Notes under the pieces: generated by a model
Seen by the model: the letters and a program-made list of their open reading frames with translations, nothing else
What the model was told of the DNA's origin: nothing
Databases searched by the model: none
Position numbers and translations under genes: made by a program
Assembly: GCF_004364155.1 (NCBI RefSeq)
Contig: NZ_SOAZ01000029.1
Span: forward strand, 1 to 32,556
Source: Fonticella tunisiensis
GTDB lineage: Bacteria; Bacillota; Clostridia; Clostridiales; Caloramatoraceae
Length of the DNA: 32,556 bases
Direction of reading: 5' to 3'
Part shown: positions 1 through 7,584 of the stretch, in pieces
Layout: the number at the start of each line of letters is the position of its first letter
Position numbering within the stretch: position 1 is the stretch's first letter

Positions 1-215
1 GTAATTAAGATGGGCTTAAGGTTAAGTATGGTTTACACTAACCCTATTCTACATGATTTTTTCACGGGGTGTTGCATTTAATATTGCAATTTAAGGTAAA
101 TAAAATTATAAAAATTTGTAGAAAAATGACTTTATTTAACGTGGATTTAACATTAATATATTAGTATATACATTTGCATTTTAATAATAAATTTTTCGGG
201 GGGGAGAACATCAGA
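1..215 (+). promoter_or_regulatory. Upstream region of the phosphate symporter with possible Pho box
   Basis: AT-rich spacer with no gene visible. Two hexamers, TTAACG at 136-141 and TTAACA at 147-152, are repeated exactly 11 bp apart. This is the geometry of PhoP-binding direct repeats in Firmicutes (TTAACA-like units about 11 bp apart). A T/A-rich stretch at 157-170 could hold a -10 element. Because the downstream gene is a phosphate transporter, phosphate-starvation control is a reasonable inference, but only two repeats are clear where three or four are usual. Confidence 0.35.
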
Positions 216-1835
216 ATGGAGACTATGAATTATAAAATGTTTTTTTCACTCCTTGGAGGGCTCGGACTTTTCGTTTATGGAATGAAGCTTATGGGCGAAG
301 GACTTCAAAAGGCTGCAGGAGAAAAGCTGAAAAGAATTCTCGAAGTTTTAACCACTAATAGAATACTTGGCATCCTTGTCGGCACCGGAGTAACTTCTAT
401 TATTCAAAGCAGCAGTGCAACAACTGTAATGGTTGTAGGCTTCGTAAATGCAGGGCTTATGTCACTTTCACAGGCCGCTGGAGTTATAATGGGTGCAAAT
501 ATAGGTACAACCATGACTGCACAGCTTATAGCCTTTAAACTTACTGATATAGCACCATTTATACTTGCAATAGGTGCTGGTATGGTAATATTTACAAACA
601 AAAAAAGGACAAGGGACATAGGGGAAATCGTTCTTGGATTTGGAGTACTTTTCGTTGGTATGTCTATGATGGAAAAATCAATGAAACCCCTTGCTGAAAT
701 GGAGTCGTTTAAAAATCTTATTCTTACACTTGGAAGGCATCCACTCCTTGGTGTTTTAGTTGGCCTTGGAATGACTGCAACAGTTCAAAGCAGCAGCGCT
801 ACAATAGGTATACTTATGGCCCTGGCCGCTACAACTCCAAACTTTGGACTAAATGTTGCCCTTCCGGTTCTGTTTGGAGACAACATAGGAACATGTGCCA
901 CAGCACTTCTTGCAAGCATAGGTACAAACAAAAACGCAAGAAGAGCCGCACTTATACATTTAACATTCAATGTAATAGGAACCATTATATTTATGTCAAT
1001 ACTTCCAATCGTTCTTAGGGTTATACCAATGCTCGGTGGAGACATACAAAGGCAAATTGCAAACTCACATACATTGTTTAACGTTACAAATACAATACTT
1101 CAAGCTCCATTTATTCCTTTACTCGTTGTATTTGTAAACAAGCTTGTTCCTGGTGATGACAGAGATGATAATGCTATGGCACTTGAATACCTTGACAAAA
1201 GGCTTCTCGAAACCCCTTCCGTAGCTGTAGGACAGCTTGTAAAGGAAGTAGTTAGAATGGGTAATATAGCATCGCAGAACCTTCAAGCCGCCTTTAATGC
1301 TTTTATTAAACAGGATGAGAGGCTTGTGAATACTGTTTACGACAGGGAAGATCTTGTAAATTTCCTTGAAAGGGAAATCACATCGTACATGGTTGCCCTG
1401 TCAAATACGGCGCTTTCAGAGCAACAGCATGAAATAGTTACCTCTCTGTTTCATGTTGTTAACGATATTGAAAGAATTGGAGACCATGCTGAAAATCTTG
1501 CAGAACTTGCGGAATATAGAATGGATACAAAATCGTCGTTCTCCGAGCAGGCTATTACAGAGCTTAAATACATGTTTGAAACAACTAAATATGCCGTTGA
1601 CACAGCAATATCGGCTCTTGAAAACACTGATTATGATGCAGCTAAAAGTGTTATTGAAGTCGAGAAAAAAATTGACAGCCTGGAAAAACAGCTTAGGAAA
1701 GATCATATCGAAAGACTTAACAGAGGAATATGCAATCCTGTAAGCGGCACGGTATTTCTTGACTTTATAAGCAACCTTGAAAGAATAGGAGACCATTCAA
1801 ACAATATAGCTCAGATGGTGCTTGAAGCAGAATAG
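216..1835 (+). CDS. Na+/phosphate symporter (Na/Pi-cotransporter II family) with C-terminal PhoU-like domain
   Basis: Membrane symporter expected to move inorganic phosphate inward with Na+. The protein is 539 aa from the ATG at 216, chosen because a GGGGGGAG ribosome-binding site (198-206) lies 9 bases upstream; an in-frame ATG at 174 lacks one. The membrane part (about residues 8-310) carries the family's two inverted halves, each with a QSSSAT signature (residues 64-69 and 191-196) and a GANIGT/GDNIGT partner motif. Residues about 340-535 form a helical PhoU-like domain with two ER-IGDH repeats (ERIGDHAENL and ERIGDHSNNI), which in PhoU proteins help bind metal clusters. The length fits the NptA/YjbB-type fusion family. 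It is monocistronic, followed by a repeat element rather than another gene. Family assignment is firm; substrate specificity and Pho regulation are inferred. Confidence 0.93.
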   Translation: METMNYKMFFSLLGGLGLFVYGMKLMGEGLQKAAGEKLKRILEVLTTNRILGILVGTGVTSIIQSSSATTVMVVGFVNAGLMSLSQAAGVIMGANIGTTMTAQLIAFKLTDIAPFILAIGAGMVIFTNKKRTRDIGEIVLGFGVLFVGMSMMEKSMKPLAEMESFKNLILTLGRHPLLGVLVGLGMTATVQSSSATIGILMALAATTPNFGLNVALPVLFGDNIGTCATALLASIGTNKNARRAALIHLTFNVIGTIIFMSILPIVLRVIPMLGGDIQRQIANSHTLFNVTNTILQAPFIPLLVVFVNKLVPGDDRDDNAMALEYLDKRLLETPSVAVGQLVKEVVRMGNIASQNLQAAFNAFIKQDERLVNTVYDREDLVNFLEREITSYMVALSNTALSEQQHEIVTSLFHVVNDIERIGDHAENLAELAEYRMDTKSSFSEQAITELKYMFETTKYAVDTAISALENTDYDAAKSVIEVEKKIDSLEKQLRKDHIERLNRGICNPVSGTVFLDFISNLERIGDHSNNIAQMVLEAE

Positions 1836-1852
1836 GTTTATGTGTTGTGCTG

Positions 1853-2105
1853 CTCTGAAAAGCCCATTGGAATAAAAGCAGAAAATATATACAGATCGAC
1901 GCTGTGATAAAAAATATATAACTCTCACAACTACGCTTGCGCACAGAGGTTCTAAAGCTCGGAACAGCTGACAAGCCAAGTGAGTTCGTGAAACTCGCTT
2001 GGCTCAAACACCACGAACTTCACTAAGGCTTCTCAGCTGTCCTCTCGCTAAGAACCTCTAGTTGCTCGCTAAAATAGTTCGTTTTATATATTTTTTTATC
2101 ACAGC
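1853..2105 (+). repeat. Nested palindromic repeat element, longest copy
   Basis: A head box at 1853-1887 (CTCTGAAAAG, CCCATTG, CAGAAAATA) is followed by a region bounded by terminal inverted repeats: GCTGTGATAAAAAATATAT at 1901-1919 and its complement ending at 2105, with one extra base. Inside are further nested pairs: AGAGGTTCT (1945-1953) with AGAACCTCT (2051-2059), ACAGCTGA (1965-1972) with TCAGCTGT (2033-2040), AGTTCGTG (1983-1990) with CACGAACT (2012-2019), and a local hairpin AGCCAAGTGAGT/ACTCGCTTGGCT around 1974-2004. Related copies lie at 2206-2240, 7451-7580 (inverted) and 32251-32398. There is no coding capacity. It resembles a MITE or a large extragenic palindrome; no transposase is in the window. 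Confidence 0.8.
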
Positions 2106-2205
2106 TTATTAAAAAAAGAACTAGTACAACAAGTTAACTTAAGTTTAGATTATTATTGAAACTGTTTTCATAATCTTGTGGTGAATTTTATTTCATGCAG
2201 AGTTA

Positions 2206-2240
2206 CTCTGAAAATCCCATTGTAATAAAAACAGAAAATA
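2206..2240 (+). repeat. Solo head box of the palindromic repeat family
   Basis: This stretch matches the head box of the long copy at 1853-1887 with only a few differences (CTCTGAAAA, CCCATTG, AATAAAA, CAGAAAATA). None of the palindromic body follows; instead the sequence runs straight into the terminator of the glycosyltransferase gene. It is either a truncated copy or evidence that the head box moves or works as its own unit. Confidence 0.65.
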
Positions 2241-2243
2241 AAA

Positions 2244-2293
2244 AGAGACTGTATTGTTTTTTTGTACCCCACAGCAAAATCAATACAGTCCCT
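2244..2293 (-). terminator. Rho-independent terminator of the glycosyltransferase gene
   Basis: A 13-bp stem with one mismatch joins 2281-2293 and 2244-2256 (core GACTGTATTG/CAATACAGTC) around a 24-nt loop. On the minus strand it is followed by TTTTTATTTTC. It lies 21 bases beyond the stop codon of the minus-strand gene. Confidence 0.8.
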
Positions 2294-2313
2294 TACTTAT
2301 TTTGGGAGTGATA

Positions 2314-3759
2314 TTAATTAAACTTACTCCATGTATACTTTTTATATGAAATAAACCTTTCTAAAAATTGAGAGGATAATATCGATAAAAACACATAGGT
2401 CTCATATCTATACCTCGTCTGTGTTTCTATAAAAACATGTACAAGCATAAATCCTATGATCAGTATAGAAATTATGTCGACTTTTATCCTTCTATCAATT
2501 AGCTTCAATATAATGGCTGCAATGGAAAAAACAATCATCGTTATATACTGCAAATGGCCTAATTCAAGAAGGTAGTTAATAAATTCTGTTATTTTAGCAT
2601 TTTCAAGGGCGAATTCATACTGGTTATCCTTTCCGCCCATAAAATTATGCATTTTAATCACGATAAACCTTAGGGTTTTCTTATAATCCTTTAGAGATTT
2701 CCCTATAGCCTTTAAACACTCTTCATTATACCTGTTGTAGTCAAAATTTAGCGTCTTCAAGTCATAATAGACCTGAGTTTTCTCTGCATTTTCCGTTGGT
2801 ATGCTATAAACGCCATTTCCTGTTAATCCAAGGACAAACTTAAAGTATTTGACATTATCCTTACTAATGGGGCCAGGTGAAACCCCCGCCTTAATAAGAG
2901 CAAAATCAAATCCTCTGATAACCAGCATAAATGCTATTATCAATAGAGCAAACCTTTTTAACCAGCTGGTATAGCTACCATTTTCCAGCGCACTAATGAA
3001 ATAATATAAAAACGATGCGATTATAGCAATTATGGCTACGGGCCGAATTATCTGTGTAAATCCCAGAATAATCCCGGCATAGGATGCAAAGCTCAATCTA
3101 TGGTCCAGTATAAAATATATTGCACATATCAGCAATAAAGTGCTTAAATGCTGATTGTTTATTATAGAGGCTCCAAAAACGTTTGGTATAAATACCGCAT
3201 AAAGTAAGGAGGAAATTGCTGCACTTTTATCATTTGAAATTTTATTAACGAGCTTATATATGATTATGGATGTCAGGGTCATATACAGCCCGTCAAGTAT
3301 TTTAAACCAGACTAGACCTTCTCCAAATACCTTCATTACAAGTGCCAGATAGGTTGTATAGCCTATTTGAAAGTTATAAAAATAAAAATAATTAGTTTTA
3401 TCAAAGCTCAAACTCTTAAAGGTTCCATTTACAATGCTTTTAGCACCTTCAAGCAGCACTTTATAATCACTGACCGGATTTGTTGCGGCATAAATATTCC
3501 ATAGCAAATACTCAAATAAGGATATAAGTATTAGCATCCCTGTGAAGGCTCTTTTGCTGATATTATTTACCCTAACTCCAATAAATAACAAGAATAGCTC
3601 CACTACTAATGCTCCGGACAGCAATATTCTGCTTACATGCATGTTTTCTGTTGAGACATAAAATACACTTAAGGAAGCTCCTAACATAAAAATCAGGATA
3701 ATGGAGCAAATAATTAAAAATATAATTCCACATAAGTTTGATAGTTTTCTGGTTATCAA
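2314..3759 (-). CDS. Polytopic membrane glycosyltransferase, GT-C type (PMT/ArnT-like)
   Basis: Probable integral membrane glycosyltransferase using a lipid-linked sugar donor, 481 aa with about ten or more hydrophobic segments and a short hydrophilic tail. The first extracytoplasmic loop holds an acidic motif (NPVSDYKVLLEGA), the position where GT-C enzymes keep their catalytic Asp. It is followed by the family-typical pattern of a transmembrane pair with FQIGYTTYLALVMKVFGEG and KILDGLYMTLTSIIIYKLV. I place the start at the TTG at 3759 because GGAGG (3769-3773) sits 9 bases upstream. A longer TTG start at 3810 (498 aa) is possible but has a poorer ribosome-binding site. The gene stands alone on the minus strand, diverges from the next gene and has its own terminator. 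The acceptor (protein, teichoic acid or other glycan) cannot be told from sequence. Confidence 0.72.
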   Translation of the reverse strand: MITRKLSNLCGIIFLIICSIILIFMLGASLSVFYVSTENMHVSRILLSGALVVELFLLFIGVRVNNISKRAFTGMLILISLFEYLLWNIYAATNPVSDYKVLLEGAKSIVNGTFKSLSFDKTNYFYFYNFQIGYTTYLALVMKVFGEGLVWFKILDGLYMTLTSIIIYKLVNKISNDKSAAISSLLYAVFIPNVFGASIINNQHLSTLLLICAIYFILDHRLSFASYAGIILGFTQIIRPVAIIAIIASFLYYFISALENGSYTSWLKRFALLIIAFMLVIRGFDFALIKAGVSPGPISKDNVKYFKFVLGLTGNGVYSIPTENAEKTQVYYDLKTLNFDYNRYNEECLKAIGKSLKDYKKTLRFIVIKMHNFMGGKDNQYEFALENAKITEFINYLLELGHLQYITMIVFSIAAIILKLIDRRIKVDIISILIIGFMLVHVFIETQTRYRYETYVFLSILSSQFLERFISYKKYTWSKFN

Positions 3760-3964
3760 CTCATGGTACCTCCATTTATTAAAAAACAATGTATAAATAA
3801 AATAAATCAATAAAACATACAGCCCCTCAATTAGTATAGCATAAAAATTTAAAACCTTTTTAGGAAAATTATAAAATAATCCGATGTGTTACTATGAAAA
3901 GTCCAAACGAGTTAAAATATCTTTTTTCTATACGGGGCAAAATATATTTAAAGGATGTGATAGC

Positions 3965-4600
3965 ATGAAAAGATGGATATTGATTATAACCATATTTATT
4001 ATAATCTTTTGCAGTAGTTTTTCTTCTTTAAATATACCTTTCAAAATATTCGTTGAGGACAAAGAAATAAAAGTTCCTGATGGTTACATCATGAAGGATG
4101 GTAAACTCTATATCTCGGAGGATGCTCTTAGAAGGGACTTTGGTTTTAACATATTTTACGACAGGCCTGAAAACAGATTTAGAATATATGATATTACAAA
4201 GATGATGTATAATGCGAGATGTCAATTATTTGAAGATTTTGCTCGTATATATACACCAAATAGCCCCGATGAAGCAGCTGAACTCTGGGCAAGGGGCATT
4301 AAAGAAAGAAATGGCGTCTTTCAATATCTGGCATTAAGCGAGTCCTTAAGAAATGAATTTAAAAATTTAGCAGAACAAACAGGCAGCATTACATGGATTA
4401 CCGGATTTTCAAGCCCCTGGGTGGATAGCTATAAAATAGTAAAGGAAAAAACCGATGAATCTACTTACGTATATAAAATAATTTTTACAGCGATAACCTC
4501 AGCATCGGATAAATTTACATGGCATGCAGTAATAACCGTCGGCAAGGAAAATTCCAAATGGAGAATTATAAAAATTGATAAGGATTTTGATATTATGTAA
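3965..4600 (+). CDS. Secreted protein: stalk-like N-domain plus NTF2-like C-domain, function unknown
   Basis: A 211-aa protein from the ATG at 3965; AAGGA at 3951-3955 precedes it, and the in-frame upstream extension to 3884 has none. It opens with a signal peptide or membrane anchor (MKRWILIITIFIIIFCSSFS; a Cys at residue 16 lies in the hydrophobic stretch, but a clear lipobox is not evident). Residues about 25-75 (IFVEDKEIKVPDGYIMKDGK, then LYISEDALRRDFGFN) resemble the stalk domain of copper-amine-oxidase N-terminal type common in clostridial surface proteins. Residues about 95-210 look like an NTF2-like or DUF4829-like cone fold ending in WRIIKID. Probably an extracytoplasmic protein; no catalytic motif is visible. 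It is divergent from the glycosyltransferase gene and shares its control region. Confidence 0.6.
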   Translation: MKRWILIITIFIIIFCSSFSSLNIPFKIFVEDKEIKVPDGYIMKDGKLYISEDALRRDFGFNIFYDRPENRFRIYDITKMMYNARCQLFEDFARIYTPNSPDEAAELWARGIKERNGVFQYLALSESLRNEFKNLAEQTGSITWITGFSSPWVDSYKIVKEKTDESTYVYKIIFTAITSASDKFTWHAVITVGKENSKWRIIKIDKDFDIM

Positions 4601-4665
4601 TACGTTGTTTATTTTTCTCACATTTAATATTAAAATAAAATTATAACACTGCGTAAGGAGCTGGT

Positions 4666-4887
4666 ATGATGATTAGATTTGGTTATCCCTACTTTGGCAA
4701 GAAGTACTTATATGACATCGTCACAAACACTCTACACTATCTTGTTAATGAGAAACCTGAATGCAGGATCGATGAAATAGATGAAGAAAACGTTGATATG
4801 TACAGCTCTCTAAATGAAGGCTCACTCATAACTGACCACCCTGTTTATAGACCATGTCCCCACTGCATGAAAAAGGAATATGAGTAA
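4666..4887 (+). CDS. Small orphan protein with a C-terminal CPHC pair
   Basis: I do not recognise this 73-aa protein. The start is ATG 4666 or the adjacent ATG 4669; AAGGAG at 4654-4659 fits both. It is soluble and acidic in the middle (CRIDEIDEENVDMY), begins with aromatic residues (FGYPYFGKKYLYD) and ends with CPHCMKKEYE, a single Cys-X2-Cys that could bind metal in a dimer or be redox active. It is followed directly by a bidirectional terminator, so it is a genuine transcription unit end. Codon use and ribosome-binding site support a real gene; the function is unknown. Confidence 0.6.
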   Translation: MMIRFGYPYFGKKYLYDIVTNTLHYLVNEKPECRIDEIDEENVDMYSSLNEGSLITDHPVYRPCPHCMKKEYE

Positions 4888-4894
4888 AATTTTA

Positions 4895-4921
4895 GCCCTC
4901 TTTATCCTGGATAAAAAGGGC
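4895..4921. terminator. Bidirectional hairpin terminator
   Basis: The stem GCCCTCTTTATCC (4895-4907) pairs with GGATAAAAAGGGC (4909-4921) with one mismatch. Flanking T-rich runs on both strands (ACTTTCATTTTC on plus, TAAAATTTTACT on minus) let it serve both the small orphan gene (+) and the AmmeMemoRadiSam operon (-). Confidence 0.75.
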
Positions 4922-4959
4922 ACTTTCATTTTCCGGGAAATTTCAACCTATATCGATAC

Positions 4960-5955
4960 TTAAAGTACAATCTTGATTTTATTCCCGCAGTTTTGACATC
5001 TGTCATCATTTAAATTCATCATCACATAATACCCGTATCTCTCAACAACCGTTCCTCCGCACTCTGGACAGTATGTATTATTATCCTCCCCTGGAAGGTT
5101 GCCTATATAAACATAGTTAAGATATTTCCTGGCTATATCCCTTGCTCTTCTCAGGCTTTCAGGCTTTGTTGGCCTGTCCGTGAATTTATAGGCAGGATAG
5201 TATCTTGAAAGATGGAGAGGTATATCCTTATCAATAGAAGCAATCCATTTTGCCATCTCTTCTATTTCATCATCGCTATTGTTATATCCATCTATTATAA
5301 GCGTTGTCAGCTCCACATGTGTTTTATCTGAAGAAAGCTCTATGGTTGAAAGAACCTCATCAAGGCTCCCCATACATATGTTTTTATAATAACCATCATT
5401 AAAGCCTTTAAGGTCTATATTCATGGCGCTAATATGCGGAAGCATTTCCTTTAATGGCTCTTTTTCAATATAGCCGTTTGTAACAAGGACTATATCGGGT
5501 TTATTAATGCTGACTTCAACTTCCTTTAAAAAGTCAAATATATATTCATACCATATTGAAGGCTCATTATAGGTAAAGGCTATACCTATGCTTCCTTCCT
5601 TCGCAGCATCCAAAGTTATTTTTAAAAGTTGCTCCGGGTTTACATATTTTGTTTCAGGTGAACTTTTAGATATGGAGTAGTTCTGGCAGAAGCCGCAGCT
5701 AAAATTGCATCCAAAGCCTCCAACAGATAATATAGTTTTACCGGGCTTGTAGTGATACAGCGGCTTCTTTTCAACTGGGTCGATGGCAAGGGAGCTTATC
5801 TCTCCATAGTTAACTGTATACAACCTGTCTTTCTCAGCCCTTCTTACTTTGCATATACCTCTTTGGCCGTTTTTCAAGTGGCAATGATGGGGACAGAGAT
5901 AGCAAAGGATATATTTATTATCTATTCTCTCATAGAACATTGCTTCCTTTATCAT
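4960..5955 (-). CDS. amrS: AmmeMemoRadiSam system radical SAM enzyme
   Basis: A radical S-adenosylmethionine enzyme, 331 aa. The Fe4S4-binding CX3CX2C motif is C83-C87-C90 within GFGCNFSCGFCQNYSIS, typical of this family and its pyruvate-formate-lyase-activase relatives. An N-terminal Cys/His cluster (CYLCPHHCHL, C18, C21, C25, then C35) and a C-terminal zinc ribbon (C296, C299, C320, C323) frame the core. The start at 5955 follows the stop of the Memo-AMMECR1 fusion after 4 bases, so the two are co-translated in one operon. This pairing defines the AmmeMemoRadiSam system, found in many bacteria and archaea. The family is certain; to my knowledge the substrate has not been settled, and I see nothing nearby that names it. 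Confidence 0.93.
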   Translation of the reverse strand: MIKEAMFYERIDNKYILCYLCPHHCHLKNGQRGICKVRRAEKDRLYTVNYGEISSLAIDPVEKKPLYHYKPGKTILSVGGFGCNFSCGFCQNYSISKSSPETKYVNPEQLLKITLDAAKEGSIGIAFTYNEPSIWYEYIFDFLKEVEVSINKPDIVLVTNGYIEKEPLKEMLPHISAMNIDLKGFNDGYYKNICMGSLDEVLSTIELSSDKTHVELTTLIIDGYNNSDDEIEEMAKWIASIDKDIPLHLSRYYPAYKFTDRPTKPESLRRARDIARKYLNYVYIGNLPGEDNNTYCPECGGTVVERYGYYVMMNLNDDRCQNCGNKIKIVL

Positions 5956-5959
5956 TTAA

Positions 5960-7366
5960 TCAACTGTGTCTTACAACTTCAAACCTTTCTATTTCATATT
6001 CCTCGTCTTCAGAAATTCCTGCCTTCTTAAGCGCTATGCTTATCTGTTCATCAACTGTGTCTACTCCTTCAAGATCTGGCAGAAGGACCCCTGCTCTATT
6101 TCCCTTTCTAACAATTACTCCATATCTTTTAGGATTTAAATCTTCCTTTGATGTTTTTACAGGAGGCATAAGCACATCAACGGAATAATCTATGTCAACA
6201 AGTTCATCTCTACCTACCGGATAGAACCTTGGATCATTCACTCCTGCTTCAACAGCATTCCTTATTATTTCCTCCGCAACGTTGTCTGTAATGGGATATA
6301 TTGTGCCTATGCATCCCCTTAACTCTCCGTCCTTTTTAAGGGATACAAATACGGCTCTTTTCTCCTTCAGCATGGATGCTGGTATATAGTCTGGTATCTT
6401 TAAATATTCACCTTCATTTATATAATGTTCAAGGCTTTCTCTTGCAAGCCTCACATAAACATCCTCATTTTTTCTTCTTTCCTCTAACTCCCTTTGCCTT
6501 ATAGCCTTTAAATCCTCAAGAAATTGTCTCTCTTCTGCCTCTTTCTGTACTTCAAATCTCAAAACTCCATATCCCACTCCAAAGGGACCTTCATATGAAA
6601 GGGTTTGCCCCTTTACAAAATAGCCTTCCATAGCACCAAGCATAATATAGAAGGATCTCATACCACATTCCCCAGCGTCCTCTATAAGATCTTTATTCAT
6701 ATTAAATATTCCTTTAGTATCAACCCTTTCAAGTAGCTTTATTATCTCCCTGTCAAATTCCTCTCCGCGGGGATTATATTCATAGGGTCCTTCATCCCTT
6801 AGCCTGTGGGATAAGTCCCCGCTTGCAATTAAAACCACACTGAAGTCATCCTCCTCAACTGCCCTTTTTATGGCCATTCCAAACCTATAAAGATCAATCT
6901 TGTGAAGAAGCCCATAGACTATATGCACTATTTGAAAGTCCCTATAAACTTTGTTTATATAGTACAGAGGTACAGCTGCACCATGATCAAGCTCACAAAG
7001 CACATCGTATTCTCTCACTGAGTTTTTTCCTAATGGAACTACAGATATATTCATTTCATCTGCATGCCTTATTATATTCTCAGTAAGATGCATGCTGATG
7101 TTCATATTAAGCTTTACATGTGGTGCTCCAAATCTTCTGAAATCACCTTTTATAGAAGGTACATTTGAAATGGATATTGCATCTCTAAACAATGGCCCGT
7201 GTGGTGTGATTATAATTATTATCTCTGGTTTAAGTTCCTTAATTTCATCTGCAGCCTTTTCAAGGGCCCTAATTGTTTTTTCAGCCTTATATTCCTCCCC
7301 CTTTCCTATTTCAGGGATTATAATTGGTGGATGAGGCATAACATAATATCCCAAAATTTTACCCAT
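5960..7366 (-). CDS. amrB-amrA: AmmeMemoRadiSam proteins B and A fused: Memo (LigB-like) domain plus AMMECR1 domain
   Basis: A 468-aa two-domain protein. Residues about 3-275 form a Memo/class III extradiol-dioxygenase-like (LigB) domain with the conserved metal-site histidines in MPHPP (H12), TPHGP (H56), DHG (H128) and SGDLSH (H187). A charged helical linker (about 275-305, rich in E, R and K) leads to an AMMECR1 domain with its signature LRGCIG at 349-354 and the downstream NDPRF and YGVIV segments. The ATG at 7366 has AAGGAGGTG upstream. It is the first gene of the operon with the radical SAM enzyme. Elsewhere the two domains are often separate proteins; the fusion fixes them in 1:1 ratio and suggests they act on one substrate. 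Enzymatic role unknown. Confidence 0.92.
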   Translation of the reverse strand: MGKILGYYVMPHPPIIIPEIGKGEEYKAEKTIRALEKAADEIKELKPEIIIIITPHGPLFRDAISISNVPSIKGDFRRFGAPHVKLNMNISMHLTENIIRHADEMNISVVPLGKNSVREYDVLCELDHGAAVPLYYINKVYRDFQIVHIVYGLLHKIDLYRFGMAIKRAVEEDDFSVVLIASGDLSHRLRDEGPYEYNPRGEEFDREIIKLLERVDTKGIFNMNKDLIEDAGECGMRSFYIMLGAMEGYFVKGQTLSYEGPFGVGYGVLRFEVQKEAEERQFLEDLKAIRQRELEERRKNEDVYVRLARESLEHYINEGEYLKIPDYIPASMLKEKRAVFVSLKKDGELRGCIGTIYPITDNVAEEIIRNAVEAGVNDPRFYPVGRDELVDIDYSVDVLMPPVKTSKEDLNPKRYGVIVRKGNRAGVLLPDLEGVDTVDEQISIALKKAGISEDEEYEIERFEVVRHS

Positions 7367-7450
7367 TTTAACACCTCCTTAGTAAGAGTTTAACACTTTT
7401 TTGTTCCATAAATACATAACTTTCTGTAAATTCTATTATATAAATAATAG
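7367..7450 (-). promoter_or_regulatory. Upstream region of the AmmeMemoRadiSam operon
   Basis: An AT-rich stretch between the operon start and the repeat copy. It contains TATAAT-like words on the minus strand (near 7436-7441), but no convincingly spaced -35 box, so the promoter is not resolved. The operon is presumably transcribed from here, because the next upstream gene is followed by a palindromic element. Confidence 0.3.
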
Positions 7451-7580
7451 GTAGCTAAGAAGCCAAAGAAGAGTTCGTGGTGTTTGAGCGCAGCGAGTTT
7501 TAAAAGCTTACTTGGCCTGTTAGCTGCCATAAGCATTAGAACTTCTTTGTTAATTTTGCTGGTGAATGAAATACATTTTA
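7451..7580 (-). repeat. Palindromic repeat element, inverted partial copy
   Basis: Read on the minus strand, this copy shares with the long copy at 1853-2105 the words CTCAAACACCACGAACT, GCCAAGT and GCTTCTTAGCT, in the same order. With the copy at 32251-32398 it shares ATTTCATTCACCAG and CAAAGAAGTTCT. The internal stem is kept (GGCAGCTAACAGGCCAAG against CTTTGGCTTCTTAGCTACC). It lacks the head box and the far terminal repeat. It sits immediately after the cwlD stop codon and may double as its transcription terminator. Confidence 0.7.
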
Positions 7581-7584
7581 TTTT

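Noticed and set aside
1453-1743. 96-codon plus-strand frame inside the symporter gene
   Set aside because: It is an out-of-frame shadow of the PhoU-like domain of the symporter.
1765-2007. Open frames on the minus strand across the repeat element
   Set aside because: They read through the palindromic element and the end of the symporter gene, have low-complexity composition and no ribosome-binding site.
3884-3964. N-terminal extension of the secreted stalk/NTF2-like protein
   Set aside because: The open frame extends upstream, but it would bury the signal peptide behind 27 residues and lacks a ribosome-binding site, whereas ATG 3965 has one.
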